DNA of 12,277 bases from Sandaracinaceae bacterium (GCA_025056955.1 JANWYL010000080.1:1-12277), one strand, 5' to 3'; counted from the stretch's first letter, positions 1 to 7,661 are shown. Numbers and translations are program-made. The notes: a model not told the origin generated them from the letters alone.

Positions 1-2
1 AG

Positions 3-488
3 TCTGCGCAAGCTGCGCTCAGCTATGTTCGAACGCGGGCCAAGCAATTTGGCATCCCTGAAGATTTCCTCGAAAAGCACGATATCCACATCCACATTCC
101 AGCCGGAGCCATGCCCAAAGACGGGCCAAGCGCTGGGGTGACGATGACTGCGGCTTTGGTTTCGCTGCTCACTGGTGTGCGGGTGCGGCCTGATGTGGCG
201 ATGACCGGTGAGATCACCTTGCGGGGGAGGGTTTTGCCGGTGGGTGGGATCAAGGAAAAGGTGCTTGCTGCCCACCGTGCAGGGATCAAGCGGGTGATTT
301 TGCCCGAACGCAACCTCGTTGACCTCGAGGAGGTTCCGCCAGAGGTCAAGCAAGAGCTTGAATTCGTTGGTGTAAGCCGCATCGATGAAGTGTTGCGCGC
401 AGCGCTTGAGGATCCCTCGCGGATTGGTTTTGAGACAGGGCAAGCCGAGGGGGCAAAGGGGATTGAAGCCCAACCCACGCTTGGATAA
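3..488 (+). CDS. lon: Lon protease, C-terminal proteolytic domain (5' end outside window)
   Basis: ATP-dependent serine protease that degrades misfolded and regulatory proteins in the cytoplasm. Only the last 161 residues are present; the reading frame is open to the left edge, so the AAA+ part lies outside. The visible part is the Lon S16 peptidase domain: the PKDGPSAG motif holds the catalytic serine (codon 129-131) and the GGIKEKVLAA motif holds the catalytic lysine (codon 252-254), so the dyad is intact. Flanking stretches such as HDIHIHIPAGA, MTGEITLRGRVLPVGG and HRAGIKRVILP are typical Lon. About 25 residues follow the usual end of the domain as a weakly conserved tail. The next gene starts about 10 bases downstream on the same strand and may be co-transcribed. 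Identification is secure; which Lon paralogue this is cannot be told from this fragment. Confidence 0.97.
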   Translation, partial: SAQAALSYVRTRAKQFGIPEDFLEKHDIHIHIPAGAMPKDGPSAGVTMTAALVSLLTGVRVRPDVAMTGEITLRGRVLPVGGIKEKVLAAHRAGIKRVILPERNLVDLEEVPPEVKQELEFVGVSRIDEVLRAALEDPSRIGFETGQAEGAKGIEAQPTLG

Positions 489-498
489 ACTCGGCCAC

Positions 499-1479
499 AT
501 GCTTGCGTGGGCCTGTGGGTGGAGGAGGCAAGTTGCTCTGGGTTTTGTAGTTGCACTTTTGGGTAAAAGTCTCGCTTTTGCGCAATCAACGGGGGAAGCA
601 ACCGAAGGGGGAAATTCGAGGCTAATAGGCGAGCTTGGGTTTTATCTGCGTGAACAATCTACAACGATTGTGCTCCTTCCAATTCTATATGATATATCCC
701 TTGAGGTTGCGCGCTTTTCAAGAAAGTTAGGACTTGCTTTTGATGTATCCACGCGAGCAGTGGGGAGCTTCATCAGAGAGCAAGTTTCAGATCCTCCCCT
801 TACTCCTCGGGAAGAAAAGGCCGCGCACTGGCGCTTAGGGAACATCTACTTAGGCCATTGTTTGGTGATTCAACCTTCACCTGAGTTTCGGGTGAGGGTG
901 GGGTCAGGTGTGGTTGCGCCGGTGATGAACGCGTACAACGCGCGTTCACGAGAGCCTAGCACACCATCTTCCCTTGGCCTTTCTTCGGACTCTTCGGCAA
1001 TTGCGTTGACAACGTTATCTACGGCTCCAAATGGTGGGTGGGATTCGTGGCTCGTCTGGAGGGGGTGGTTGCCTTTTGTGTTGAAAGGAGACGTTCAATA
1101 CCGCCACGAGTATTTCTTCGTTGGAGGTGATTTGGGGTTGGGTGTGGGTGTTCCCGTGATCGATGAAGTGGAAGACCAGATTCCCTTCGCTTTCCAGGCT
1201 GGGGCTTATGCAGGAGGGCGACCGATTCGAGAGCTTTCAATTGGCATGCGCTTCCAAACAGTTGTGACAGACAGGTCTCAAGGAAGAGCGGATCGGGATC
1301 CCTCAGCCATTGGCTTTGCTTCACTGGTTCCATTTCTAAGGGTCGAATTCAAGGTCAAGGGTCTGGGTTTTCTCGAAGGTCGATTTTTCATAAGCCTTGC
1401 GGACAATGGTGTGTACGAGGCGCTGGGGGAAAAATCATGGGGCATTTATCTACTGGGCGGAAGTTTCTCTGATTTGTGA
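499..1479 (+). CDS. Secreted, probably outer-membrane, protein of unknown function
   Basis: No family recognised. The ATG at 499 is chosen because it places a normal signal peptide at the N-terminus: an arginine-containing n-region (CGWRR), a hydrophobic core (VALGFVVALLGKSLAFA) and a likely AFA|QS cleavage site. The frame is open further upstream into lon, and an in-frame TTG at 481 is an alternative; no clear Shine-Dalgarno was seen for either. The product is 326 residues. The mature part is rich in glycine and aromatics in alternating patterns (VGGDLGLGVGVPV, FAFQAGAYAGG, WGIYLLGG), which suggests beta strands and perhaps a small barrel, but the C-terminus (FSDL) lacks the terminal aromatic typical of barrel proteins. 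The stretch at about 600-850 is visibly less GC-rich than the neighbours. It follows lon by 10 bases and overlaps the end of the opposite-strand UvrA-like gene by 30 bases. Confidence 0.72.
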   Translation: MLAWACGWRRQVALGFVVALLGKSLAFAQSTGEATEGGNSRLIGELGFYLREQSTTIVLLPILYDISLEVARFSRKLGLAFDVSTRAVGSFIREQVSDPPLTPREEKAAHWRLGNIYLGHCLVIQPSPEFRVRVGSGVVAPVMNAYNARSREPSTPSSLGLSSDSSAIALTTLSTAPNGGWDSWLVWRGWLPFVLKGDVQYRHEYFFVGGDLGLGVGVPVIDEVEDQIPFAFQAGAYAGGRPIRELSIGMRFQTVVTDRSQGRADRDPSAIGFASLVPFLRVEFKVKGLGFLEGRFFISLADNGVYEALGEKSWGIYLLGGSFSDL

Positions 1480-4071
1480 TTTTGTTGGGGCGGCTTCTGG
1501 GGGGCCAAACGCCCCAGAGTGAGGCGGAGGCGCCGGGGGGTGGAGGGCCTTGGCGATGGCGTGGCCAGTGGGGGTAGGGAGGGAGGCCAGGGCGTGGGGA
1601 GGGCCTTGGGCGAGGAGGCGGCTTCCGTTGGGGCCAGCACCTGGGCCCAGCTCAAAGATGCAGTCGGCGATTGGGGCAAGGCGGAGGCTGGCATCGACCA
1701 CGATCACGCTGTTTCCTTCGCGAACCAGTCGATCGAGGCCATCGGCAAGGAGGGCGAGATCTTCCATGTGGAGGCCTCGGCTTGCTTCGTCGAGAAGGTA
1801 AAGGGTGCTTCCAGTGGCCGAGCGGGAAAATTCACGGGCAAGGCGCAGGCGCTGGCGCTCGCCTCCTGAGAGGGTGCTGGTCGCTTGGCCGAGGGGGAGG
1901 TAGCCCAAGCCAAGCCAACGCAAGGCTTCGAGTCGGGTGGCAATCGGAGGGATGCCAGAGAGGAGCTCGATTGCGTCCTCAGCGGGCATGGCGAGGAGGT
2001 CCGCAATCGAATGGCCACGGTAGCGAACTTCGAGGGTTTCGCGGGCGTAGCGGGTGCCTTGGCAAATTTCGCAAGGGATCGTGGCTTCGGGCAAGGGGGC
2101 AAGTTCAATCCGCACGAAACCAAGGCCTGCGCAGTGTTCGCAGCGGCCGCCTGGCAGATGCGTGCCGAAGCGCGAGGCATCGTAGCCACGGGCTTTGGCT
2201 TCAGGCAGGCTGGCAAAGAGCTCGCGCAAGGGGGCCATGATGCCAAGGGCAGTGGCGATTGTTGCGCGGGGTGTGCGGCCAATTGGGCGATCGTCGATGA
2301 CAACGATGCGCTCAAGGTGGCCTTCTTTATGCAGGGGAAAAGGGGGTTTTTGGCCGCGAAGGAGGGCCTCAAGCGAAGCGCTGAGGGCTTCAAGCAAACT
2401 GCTTTTGCCACTGCCTGAAGGGCCGGAGATGAGAAGAAGCTGCCCAAGGGGCAAGGAAATCGAGAAATCGCTAAAGTAACGGAAACGCACGGGCCCAAAA
2501 TGAAGAATGCCCCGGGGCGGATGAGGAGAGCGGGGGCTCAGGCGTTGACCAGAAAGCCAGGGGCCAGTCCGCGAGCCTTGGGCGGTGGCAAGAAGGGCAG
2601 GGGGGCCTTCAAAGAGCACTCGGCCGCCCTTTCGGCCTGCGCCTGGGCCGAGCTCGATCACGTGATCGGCCTGGGTGATTACGTTGAGGTCGTGGTCGAC
2701 AAGAAGCAGGGTATTGCCCGCATCGCGCAGGCGGAAAAGAAGGGGCAGGATTTCAGCGATTTCTCCTGGGTGAAGTCCAGCCGAAACTTCGTCGAAGACG
2801 TAGAGGACTCCGGAGACATTTGCTCCGATCCGCGCTGCGATCTGGATGCGTCGCCTTTCGCCCTCAGAAAGCTGGGCCGAAGAGCGATTGAGTTCGAGGT
2901 GGCCGAGGCCAAGCGCAAGCAATTTCGAGAGGCGCTCTTCGATTTCGTTGAGCCAGTGGCAGAGGATTTCGCGCTCTTTAGGAGATGGCGCAAAAAGCCT
3001 TTGGCGGGAGCTTGCGAAAAATTCGGCAAGCGCTGAGAGGGGCATTGTAAGGATTTCCGCAAGGCTTCGCCCAGACCAATGGACGGAGAGGGCCTCTTTG
3101 CGGAGGCGCAAGCCACGGCATTCGGCGCAAGGGAGGGTTTGTAGAGGCCTTTCTTCTTCTTCGCTCTCTTCTGGGTCGGCTTGGGATTTGCGCCTCTTTT
3201 GCTTTTTGGAGTTTGCTTGGGCCTCGCAAAAACCCAAGCCCCCACAGGCAGGGCAGGCGCCTTCAGGAAGATTCCACGAGAAGCTCCGAGGGCTTAGGGA
3301 TGGAAAGGCGAAGCCACAGCTTGGGCAGATCGGCCGCTCGACAAAGAGGAGCTCAGGGCCAGCCTCTTGGACAATCCGCACGATTCCCTCGCTCGTGCGA
3401 AAGGCGCTTTCGATGGCTTCAAGCAGCCTGCTTCGGGCCTTTGGGCTGGCCTCAAGGCGGTCGACGATCGCATCGATGCGGGAGGGGGTGCTTTCGAGGA
3501 GGGAGGCCCACTCGCCTTCGAGGGGGCGGGGGACGTGGTCGACCAACACCCGCACAAAGCCGCTTTTTCGGGCGTGCGCCAGTGCCATAAGGGGATCAGG
3601 GTGGGGGCGCGGAAAAAGGGGGGCTGTGACAAGGAGGCGCTGTGGAGGGCCTTCGAGGAGCTCGGTTGCGAGGCGTTCGGGACTTCGTAGGACAAGGGGT
3701 GTGGCACAGGCAGGGCAGTGGGGCTCGCCGAAGCGGGCAAAGAGCATCCGCAAAAGGTCGTGGAGCTCGCTGAGCGTGCCCACCGTCGAGCGGGATTGGA
3801 CCCTGGGGGCCTCCTGGGCCACAGCAATCGCAGGGAGCAGGCCTTCGATGCGATCGACCTCAGGGCGCACGAGGACCTCAAGCCAGCGCTGGGCCGCTGG
3901 ACCAATCGCCTCGATGAAGCGCCTTTGGCTTTCCGCAAAGATTGTGTCGTAGACGAGAGAGCTTTTGCCAGAGCCGCTTGGCCCTGTCACCACCGTGAGG
4001 GCCCGATGGGGGATGTCGACGTCAATGCCTTGGAGGTTGTGGACACGGGCACCGCGGACGAGGATCTTCAT
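1450..4071 (-). CDS. UvrA-family ABC ATPase, divergent paralogue lacking the insertion domain
   Basis: UvrA proteins are tandem ABC ATPases that find DNA damage and load UvrB. This 873-residue protein keeps the family frame: Walker A GPSGSGKSS at residues 30-38 and again at 550-558; cysteine pairs at 119/122, 249/252, 273/276, 315/318, 644/647 and 667/670; the RSTVGTLSELHD stretch; a region matching the UvrB-binding domain (about 118-245); and GGRCEHC...PCEIC in the second half. It departs from canonical UvrA (about 940 residues) in several ways. Between G280 and C315, where UvrA has an insertion domain of roughly 110 residues, there are only about 34 residues, lysine- then glutamate-rich. 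The first signature reads LSEGE (401-405) rather than LSGGE, and the first Walker B reads DEVSAGLH. In the second ATPase the Walker B reads DEASRGLH and the H-loop histidine is Ala794 (VVDAS), while His460 in the first ATPase is kept. Its ATG overlaps the pdxA stop (ATGA). It is probably not the housekeeping uvrA; a resistance-type (DrrC-like) or regulatory role is possible. Confidence 0.9.
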   Translation of the reverse strand: MKILVRGARVHNLQGIDVDIPHRALTVVTGPSGSGKSSLVYDTIFAESQRRFIEAIGPAAQRWLEVLVRPEVDRIEGLLPAIAVAQEAPRVQSRSTVGTLSELHDLLRMLFARFGEPHCPACATPLVLRSPERLATELLEGPPQRLLVTAPLFPRPHPDPLMALAHARKSGFVRVLVDHVPRPLEGEWASLLESTPSRIDAIVDRLEASPKARSRLLEAIESAFRTSEGIVRIVQEAGPELLFVERPICPSCGFAFPSLSPRSFSWNLPEGACPACGGLGFCEAQANSKKQKRRKSQADPEESEEEERPLQTLPCAECRGLRLRKEALSVHWSGRSLAEILTMPLSALAEFFASSRQRLFAPSPKEREILCHWLNEIEERLSKLLALGLGHLELNRSSAQLSEGERRRIQIAARIGANVSGVLYVFDEVSAGLHPGEIAEILPLLFRLRDAGNTLLLVDHDLNVITQADHVIELGPGAGRKGGRVLFEGPPALLATAQGSRTGPWLSGQRLSPRSPHPPRGILHFGPVRFRYFSDFSISLPLGQLLLISGPSGSGKSSLLEALSASLEALLRGQKPPFPLHKEGHLERIVVIDDRPIGRTPRATIATALGIMAPLRELFASLPEAKARGYDASRFGTHLPGGRCEHCAGLGFVRIELAPLPEATIPCEICQGTRYARETLEVRYRGHSIADLLAMPAEDAIELLSGIPPIATRLEALRWLGLGYLPLGQATSTLSGGERQRLRLAREFSRSATGSTLYLLDEASRGLHMEDLALLADGLDRLVREGNSVIVVDASLRLAPIADCIFELGPGAGPNGSRLLAQGPPHALASLPTPTGHAIAKALHPPAPPPHSGAFGPPEAAPTKSQIRETSAQ

Positions 4072-5162
4072 TGTGGCTCTGCCACCTCTGGGTGGGCCTT
4101 TGCCAGTTCGATGGCAAGTGCGATGGCCGAACGCATGCCTTGGCTTTCAAAACGCTTTTGACGCGCTGCGTCATAAGCCACGCCATGGTCAACGCTTGTC
4201 CGGATGAAAGGAAGCCCCCAGGTCACATTGACGGAGTGGCCCCAGTCGAGAAGCTTTGTGGGAATGGTTGCTTGGTCGTGGTAGAGGGCAACGACCCCTG
4301 CCACTTGCCTTTGGGCTGCTTGTCGAAAGGCGCTCTCCGAAGGGATGGGACCTATGACTTCGATGCCTTGGCCTGCCAAAAAGGGATCGCTTTGCAACTT
4401 CAAGACAGTAGGGGCGATCACTTCTTTCTCCTCATTGCCAAAGGCCCCAGACTCGCCGGCGTGGGGGTTGAGGCCGCAAACAGCAATTCCAAAAGGCGGC
4501 CTTGTTCCAAGGCAAAGCAAGGCTTGGCCTAGGTGACGCACCGTCCGCGCGATGCGCTCGGCCGAAAGGGCATCGGGCACGGCACGAAGGGGCAAGTGGG
4601 TTGTGACGAGGCCAACTTTTAGGCGCGGGCCAATAAAGAGCATGCTCACGGCCTCATCTGGAAGGGATGCGCGGCGTGCAAGGTGTTCGGTTTGGCCAAC
4701 GAAATCGCTGTGACCAGCCATGCGAATTGCTGCTTTTGAGACGGGAGCTGTGACCAGGGCTTGGGTTTCCTTTGACTGAACCGAGTCGATGGCGAGATCG
4801 AGGGCGCGGAGGGCAATCGCTCCAGATGCGGGATTGTCCTCATGGGCTTCGATCACCTCTCGATCGCAGGAGCCTGCGTCGACGATTGCAAGAGAAGATG
4901 GATCGAGGCCCATCGAGGCGGCGATTCCTTCAAGTTGGGCACGATCACCAAAAAGGACAAAGCCTACCTGCTTTTCTTGCAATTCCTTGATCGAAGCGAG
5001 GGCAGCAATGCTTACCCAGGGGCCAACGCCGGCTGGATCTCCTGTGGCAATTGCAATCCGATGGCTAAAGGGCACCTCCTCATTTTCCCACGTAGAAGTG
5101 AAAGGGCCAGCGCTTTTCCGCCAATCGCTTGACCAGGAGCACTTGTCGTGCTTCATCCGCAC
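4068..5162 (-). CDS. pdxA: PdxA-family 4-hydroxythreonine-4-phosphate dehydrogenase
   Basis: PdxA oxidises 4-phosphohydroxy-L-threonine with NAD(P)+ in the DXP-dependent pyridoxal phosphate pathway. Family motifs run the full length: ATGDPAGVGP near the start, VTAPVSKAAI, VTTHLPL, CGLNPHAGE, LYHDQ and LPFIRTSVDHG. The three metal-ligand histidines of E. coli PdxA (166, 211, 266) correspond to His189, His234 and His295 here. The substrate-contacting histidine of the GHTE motif (E. coli His136) is Gln157 (VGQTE). The start is uncertain: the GTG at 5160-5162 is chosen because AGGGGG lies 7 bases upstream of it. The ATG at 5156, an ATG at 5216 that would overlap the divergent gene's start codon, and a GTG at 5075 giving a family-typical 335 residues are alternatives, since the first 30 or so residues are not conserved. 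The downstream UvrA-like gene overlaps its stop by 4 bases. PdxA2-type enzymes acting on related phosphorylated acids are an alternative identity. Confidence 0.93.
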   Translation of the reverse strand: MRMKHDKCSWSSDWRKSAGPFTSTWENEEVPFSHRIAIATGDPAGVGPWVSIAALASIKELQEKQVGFVLFGDRAQLEGIAASMGLDPSSLAIVDAGSCDREVIEAHEDNPASGAIALRALDLAIDSVQSKETQALVTAPVSKAAIRMAGHSDFVGQTEHLARRASLPDEAVSMLFIGPRLKVGLVTTHLPLRAVPDALSAERIARTVRHLGQALLCLGTRPPFGIAVCGLNPHAGESGAFGNEEKEVIAPTVLKLQSDPFLAGQGIEVIGPIPSESAFRQAAQRQVAGVVALYHDQATIPTKLLDWGHSVNVTWGLPFIRTSVDHGVAYDAARQKRFESQGMRSAIALAIELAKAHPEVAEPQ

Positions 5163-5214
5163 TGTGGCACCCCCTAACCCTTCTCCAAGGCGGTGGAAGG
5201 TGATTGTCTCGTCC

Positions 5215-6162
5215 ATGAGCTCAAAAGAAGCCGAAAAGCAGCTTACCGTTCAGGCGAGCGACTGGTTTGACGCATTGCGTCAAGCTTTTCAGGCGCTTGG
5301 CGAGGCAAAAAAGCATGGAGAAGCCCTTGTGTGCTTGGTTGGTGCCTCGGCAGAGAAGGTGGTTTTCGACGGGCTAGGGCGCAAGCGCTATGTCCTTAGC
5401 CCTGCACGCCCCGCCAGCATCGTGCCCCCTCCACCCACGGGGGCCTCTGAGCCTCCGCCTCGAACCACCCTCGCCTACGAGGACAAAGCTCCCAAAAAGG
5501 GGCGTCCATCGAGCGTGCCTCCCCCACCCAAGCATCTTTTCTCAGCTGTGACCGCTTCGCCCAAGGTGCAACCGATCCAGCTGCCCCCAAGCAAGCTTTC
5601 TCAGCCGTTCCCATCTTCCCAAGGCCAGCTTTCCCCAGGCGATCAGCGCCTGGCCTTGGTCACGCAGGCGATGGAGGACTTGCCTTTTCTCAGGTCTCCA
5701 AAAGAAATCGCCAATTTTGTGCTTCAATTGTTGAGCGAGCTCATTCCCGCGCAGGGGATGCGTTTTGCCTTTTACGATATCGCAAAGGATCGCCTGTGCG
5801 TTGCTGCCGCAAGAGGGCTCGAAGGTAAAGCCCAAGAGATGCTTTTTGCAGGCCGAGGACTCGTTAAGGAGGCGATTCAGCATGCGCCGCGGCCTTTGAT
5901 TGTCGATCGCCCCGAAGAGGACCCCCGCTTTGATGCCCAAACGGACGGGTGGCCGGGCCTTGTGATGGGGTCAACCATCCTTCAGGCGGTGTCCAAAGAT
6001 GGTCATCTTTTCGGCCTTATTCAGCTTGTTTGCCCTCAAGGGAAAGCGGTATTTGACGAAGGAGATGCCCAAGTCCTCAGCCGGGTGGCGGAGTTGCTCG
6101 CCACGTTTTTAAGCTCTTCCGCAATGCGATTTGAATTGTGTGGCAAAGGGTCTCATGAGTGA
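5215..6162 (+). CDS. GAF-domain protein with proline-rich linker
   Basis: The 315-residue protein has three parts. Residues 1-62 form a small alpha/beta-looking N-terminal region (DWFDALRQAFQALGEAKKHGEALVCLVG). Residues about 63-145 are a proline- and serine-rich disordered linker with PPPP runs. Residues about 149-302 read as a GAF sensor domain: a leading helix with IANFVLQLLSELIPAQGMRF, then YDIAKDRLCVAAARGLEG, FAGRGLVKEAI, RPLIVDRPEEDPRFD, and the closing GHLFGLIQLVCPQG followed by a helix. No kinase, cyclase or DNA-binding domain follows, so it may pass a signal through a partner; the ligand is unknown. There is no signal peptide or membrane segment. The ATG at 5215 is chosen; an in-frame GTG at 5200 is also possible, and GGAAGG at 5195-5200 is rather far from the ATG. 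The next gene begins inside its last codons, so the two are likely co-translated. Confidence 0.85.
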   Translation: MSSKEAEKQLTVQASDWFDALRQAFQALGEAKKHGEALVCLVGASAEKVVFDGLGRKRYVLSPARPASIVPPPPTGASEPPPRTTLAYEDKAPKKGRPSSVPPPPKHLFSAVTASPKVQPIQLPPSKLSQPFPSSQGQLSPGDQRLALVTQAMEDLPFLRSPKEIANFVLQLLSELIPAQGMRFAFYDIAKDRLCVAAARGLEGKAQEMLFAGRGLVKEAIQHAPRPLIVDRPEEDPRFDAQTDGWPGLVMGSTILQAVSKDGHLFGLIQLVCPQGKAVFDEGDAQVLSRVAELLATFLSSSAMRFELCGKGSHE

Positions 6163-7387
6163 GCGGGAATTTGAAATCGTTCTTTTTGGTGCAACCGGAT
6201 TTACGGGAGCCCTTGTGGCCGAGCACCTTGTGGCCAACCACCTCAAGGAGGGCTTGCGCCTCGCTTTTGGTGGGCGCAGCCGCGAAAAGCTCGAGGCCTT
6301 GCGCGCGCGCCTTGCCCGTTTTCACCTGCAGGCGGCTGAGATTCCAATTTTTGTGGCCGATGCCTTCGACCGCAAAAAACTTGAGGAGCTTGCCAAGCGC
6401 ACGAAGGTGGTTGCCACTGCAGTGGGGCCATACGGCAAATATGGTGAGCAGCTGGTCGCTGCTTGCGCTTCACAAGGTACTCACTACGCCGATCTCACGG
6501 GAGAAATTCCTTTCATGCGCCGAATGATCGAGCGCTATGAAGGCTTGGCGCAATCGACGGGAGCATGCATCGTCCACGCTTGCGGTTACGATGCAGTTCC
6601 ATCGGACCTTGGTGCATGGCTCGTTGTGCGCCGGTACATCGAGCAGTTCGATCAGGTGCCTCGAAGGGTCCTCAATGTGGTGCGCAAGGCAAAAGGAGGA
6701 GTGAGCGGGGGAACCTTTGCGAGCATGCTCTTTGTTTTGGGAGAGGCAAGCCAAAGCCAAAAGGTGCGCCAGTGGCTAAACGATCCTTTTGCTCTCATTC
6801 CAGGGGAGAGGGAGCAAACCCAAGTGTCTTTTTCGATCTGGCCCCGTCACGAACCCCTCATTGGAGCATGGGTTGTTCCCTCTGTTATGGCACGGGTCAA
6901 TGTGCCAATTGTTTATCGAAGCGCGTGGATTTTGCGCAGAGAAAACAAAATTCCCCCTTCTTTTTGGCCCTACGACGAAGTGATGGAGATGAAGGGAGGA
7001 GCACTGGAGGGGGCCCTTCGGGCAAGCTTATTTACAGCTGGATTTGTAGGAGCCCAAGCTGTGCTCTCTTTTGGCCTTGGCCGCTCCCTCTTTGCTTCTT
7101 TTGCCCCCTCCCCAGGGGAAGGCCCCCCCCAATCCCTCCAAGAGAAGGGCTACTTTGAGTCGCACTTCATTGCAGAGGGAGAAAAAGGCCTGGTCCAGCT
7201 CCGTTTTCGAGGTGAGGGGGACCCTGGCTACGGAGCGACAAGCCGCATGCTTGGCGAAAGCGCCATGTGCCTTGCCCGCGACCTATTGGAAAGCCGCTCT
7301 GGCTTTTATACCCCTGCTTCTGCCATGGGAGATGCGTTGGTTCAGCGCCTCCGCCAGCATCGCTTCGAGATCGAATTCGAAACCTAG
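6155..7387 (+). CDS. Saccharopine dehydrogenase-like / trans-acting enoyl reductase-like NAD(P)-dependent oxidoreductase
   Basis: This 410-residue protein belongs to the saccharopine-dehydrogenase NAD(P)-binding superfamily, in the branch that includes mycobacterial trans-acting enoyl reductase and eukaryotic SCCPDH. The N-terminal Rossmann fold is clear: VLFGATGFTGALVAEHL (residues 9-25) with the glycine-rich loop, then FGGRSREKL, whose Arg41-Ser42 after the second strand suggests NADP(H). Other family landmarks are VGPYGKYGEQLVAAC (from residue 90), THYADLTGE (109-117), CGYDAVPSDLG (143-153) and DPGYGAT (356-362). The ATG at 6155 follows AAAGGG at 6145-6150 and overlaps the GAF gene's stop by 8 bases. 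A true saccharopine dehydrogenase of lysine metabolism is unlikely; reduction of an enoyl or other lipid intermediate is the better guess by family, but no substrate can be read from the sequence. Its stop lies 7 bases from the convergent rpoZ stop. Confidence 0.88.
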   Translation: MSEREFEIVLFGATGFTGALVAEHLVANHLKEGLRLAFGGRSREKLEALRARLARFHLQAAEIPIFVADAFDRKKLEELAKRTKVVATAVGPYGKYGEQLVAACASQGTHYADLTGEIPFMRRMIERYEGLAQSTGACIVHACGYDAVPSDLGAWLVVRRYIEQFDQVPRRVLNVVRKAKGGVSGGTFASMLFVLGEASQSQKVRQWLNDPFALIPGEREQTQVSFSIWPRHEPLIGAWVVPSVMARVNVPIVYRSAWILRRENKIPPSFWPYDEVMEMKGGALEGALRASLFTAGFVGAQAVLSFGLGRSLFASFAPSPGEGPPQSLQEKGYFESHFIAEGEKGLVQLRFRGEGDPGYGATSRMLGESAMCLARDLLESRSGFYTPASAMGDALVQRLRQHRFEIEFET

Positions 7388-7394
7388 GTGTTGA

Positions 7395-7661
7395 TTAGGG
7401 CGAGGCAGGCTTGAGAGAGCGCTTGCGGTCTCTTCGCTTTTCTTCTTCAACATATTCAAGCACAGCTTCGTGAGATGAGCGATTCCAGCGCACACACCCT
7501 GCCGCAATCTCGCGAAGCGCAGTCACTGCCGCGCGGTTTTTGGACTCAACGAGAGGCGGAGCGCCTTTGAGCAACTGCCGTGCCCGTTGAGAGGCAAGCA
7601 AAACGAGTGCAAAGCGGTTTTCATCGTGTTCGAGGCAGTCTTCGACAGTGATCCGTGCCAT
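7395..7661 (-). CDS. rpoZ: DNA-directed RNA polymerase omega subunit
   Basis: Omega is the small RNA polymerase subunit that helps fold and hold beta prime. The 88-residue product begins MARITVEDCLEHDENRF, followed by ALVLLASQRARQL and AVTALREIAAG, all diagnostic of RpoZ. The charged C-terminal tail (EEEKRRDRKR) is variable in the family. The ATG at 7659-7661 is chosen by homology and because GAGG lies 6 bases upstream of it; the frame is open for another 45 codons upstream, but that extension does not look like omega. It stands alone here, convergent with the oxidoreductase gene on one side and divergent from the methyltransferase gene on the other, rather than next to gmk as in many bacteria. 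Confidence 0.95.
   Translation of the reverse strand: MARITVEDCLEHDENRFALVLLASQRARQLLKGAPPLVESKNRAAVTALREIAAGCVRWNRSSHEAVLEYVEEEKRRDRKRSLKPASP

Noticed and set aside
2846..3952. Long open frame (368 codons) on the plus strand, antisense to the UvrA-like gene
   Set aside because: Arg/Ser-rich translation with no domain pattern; explained by the codon bias of the well-supported gene on the other strand.
1450..4071. Calling this gene the housekeeping uvrA
   Set aside because: Missing insertion domain, changed signature and lost H-loop histidine argue for a paralogue, so no gene symbol is given.
4789..5214. Upstream extension of the GAF-protein frame
   Set aside because: It lies antisense to pdxA, reads as Arg/Ser-rich shadow, and the ATG at 5215 gives a sensible N-terminus.
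6155..7387. True saccharopine dehydrogenase of lysine metabolism
   Set aside because: The motifs (GPYGKYGE, CGYDAVPSDLG, DPGYGAT) match the enoyl-reductase/SCCPDH branch, and no lysine gene is nearby.
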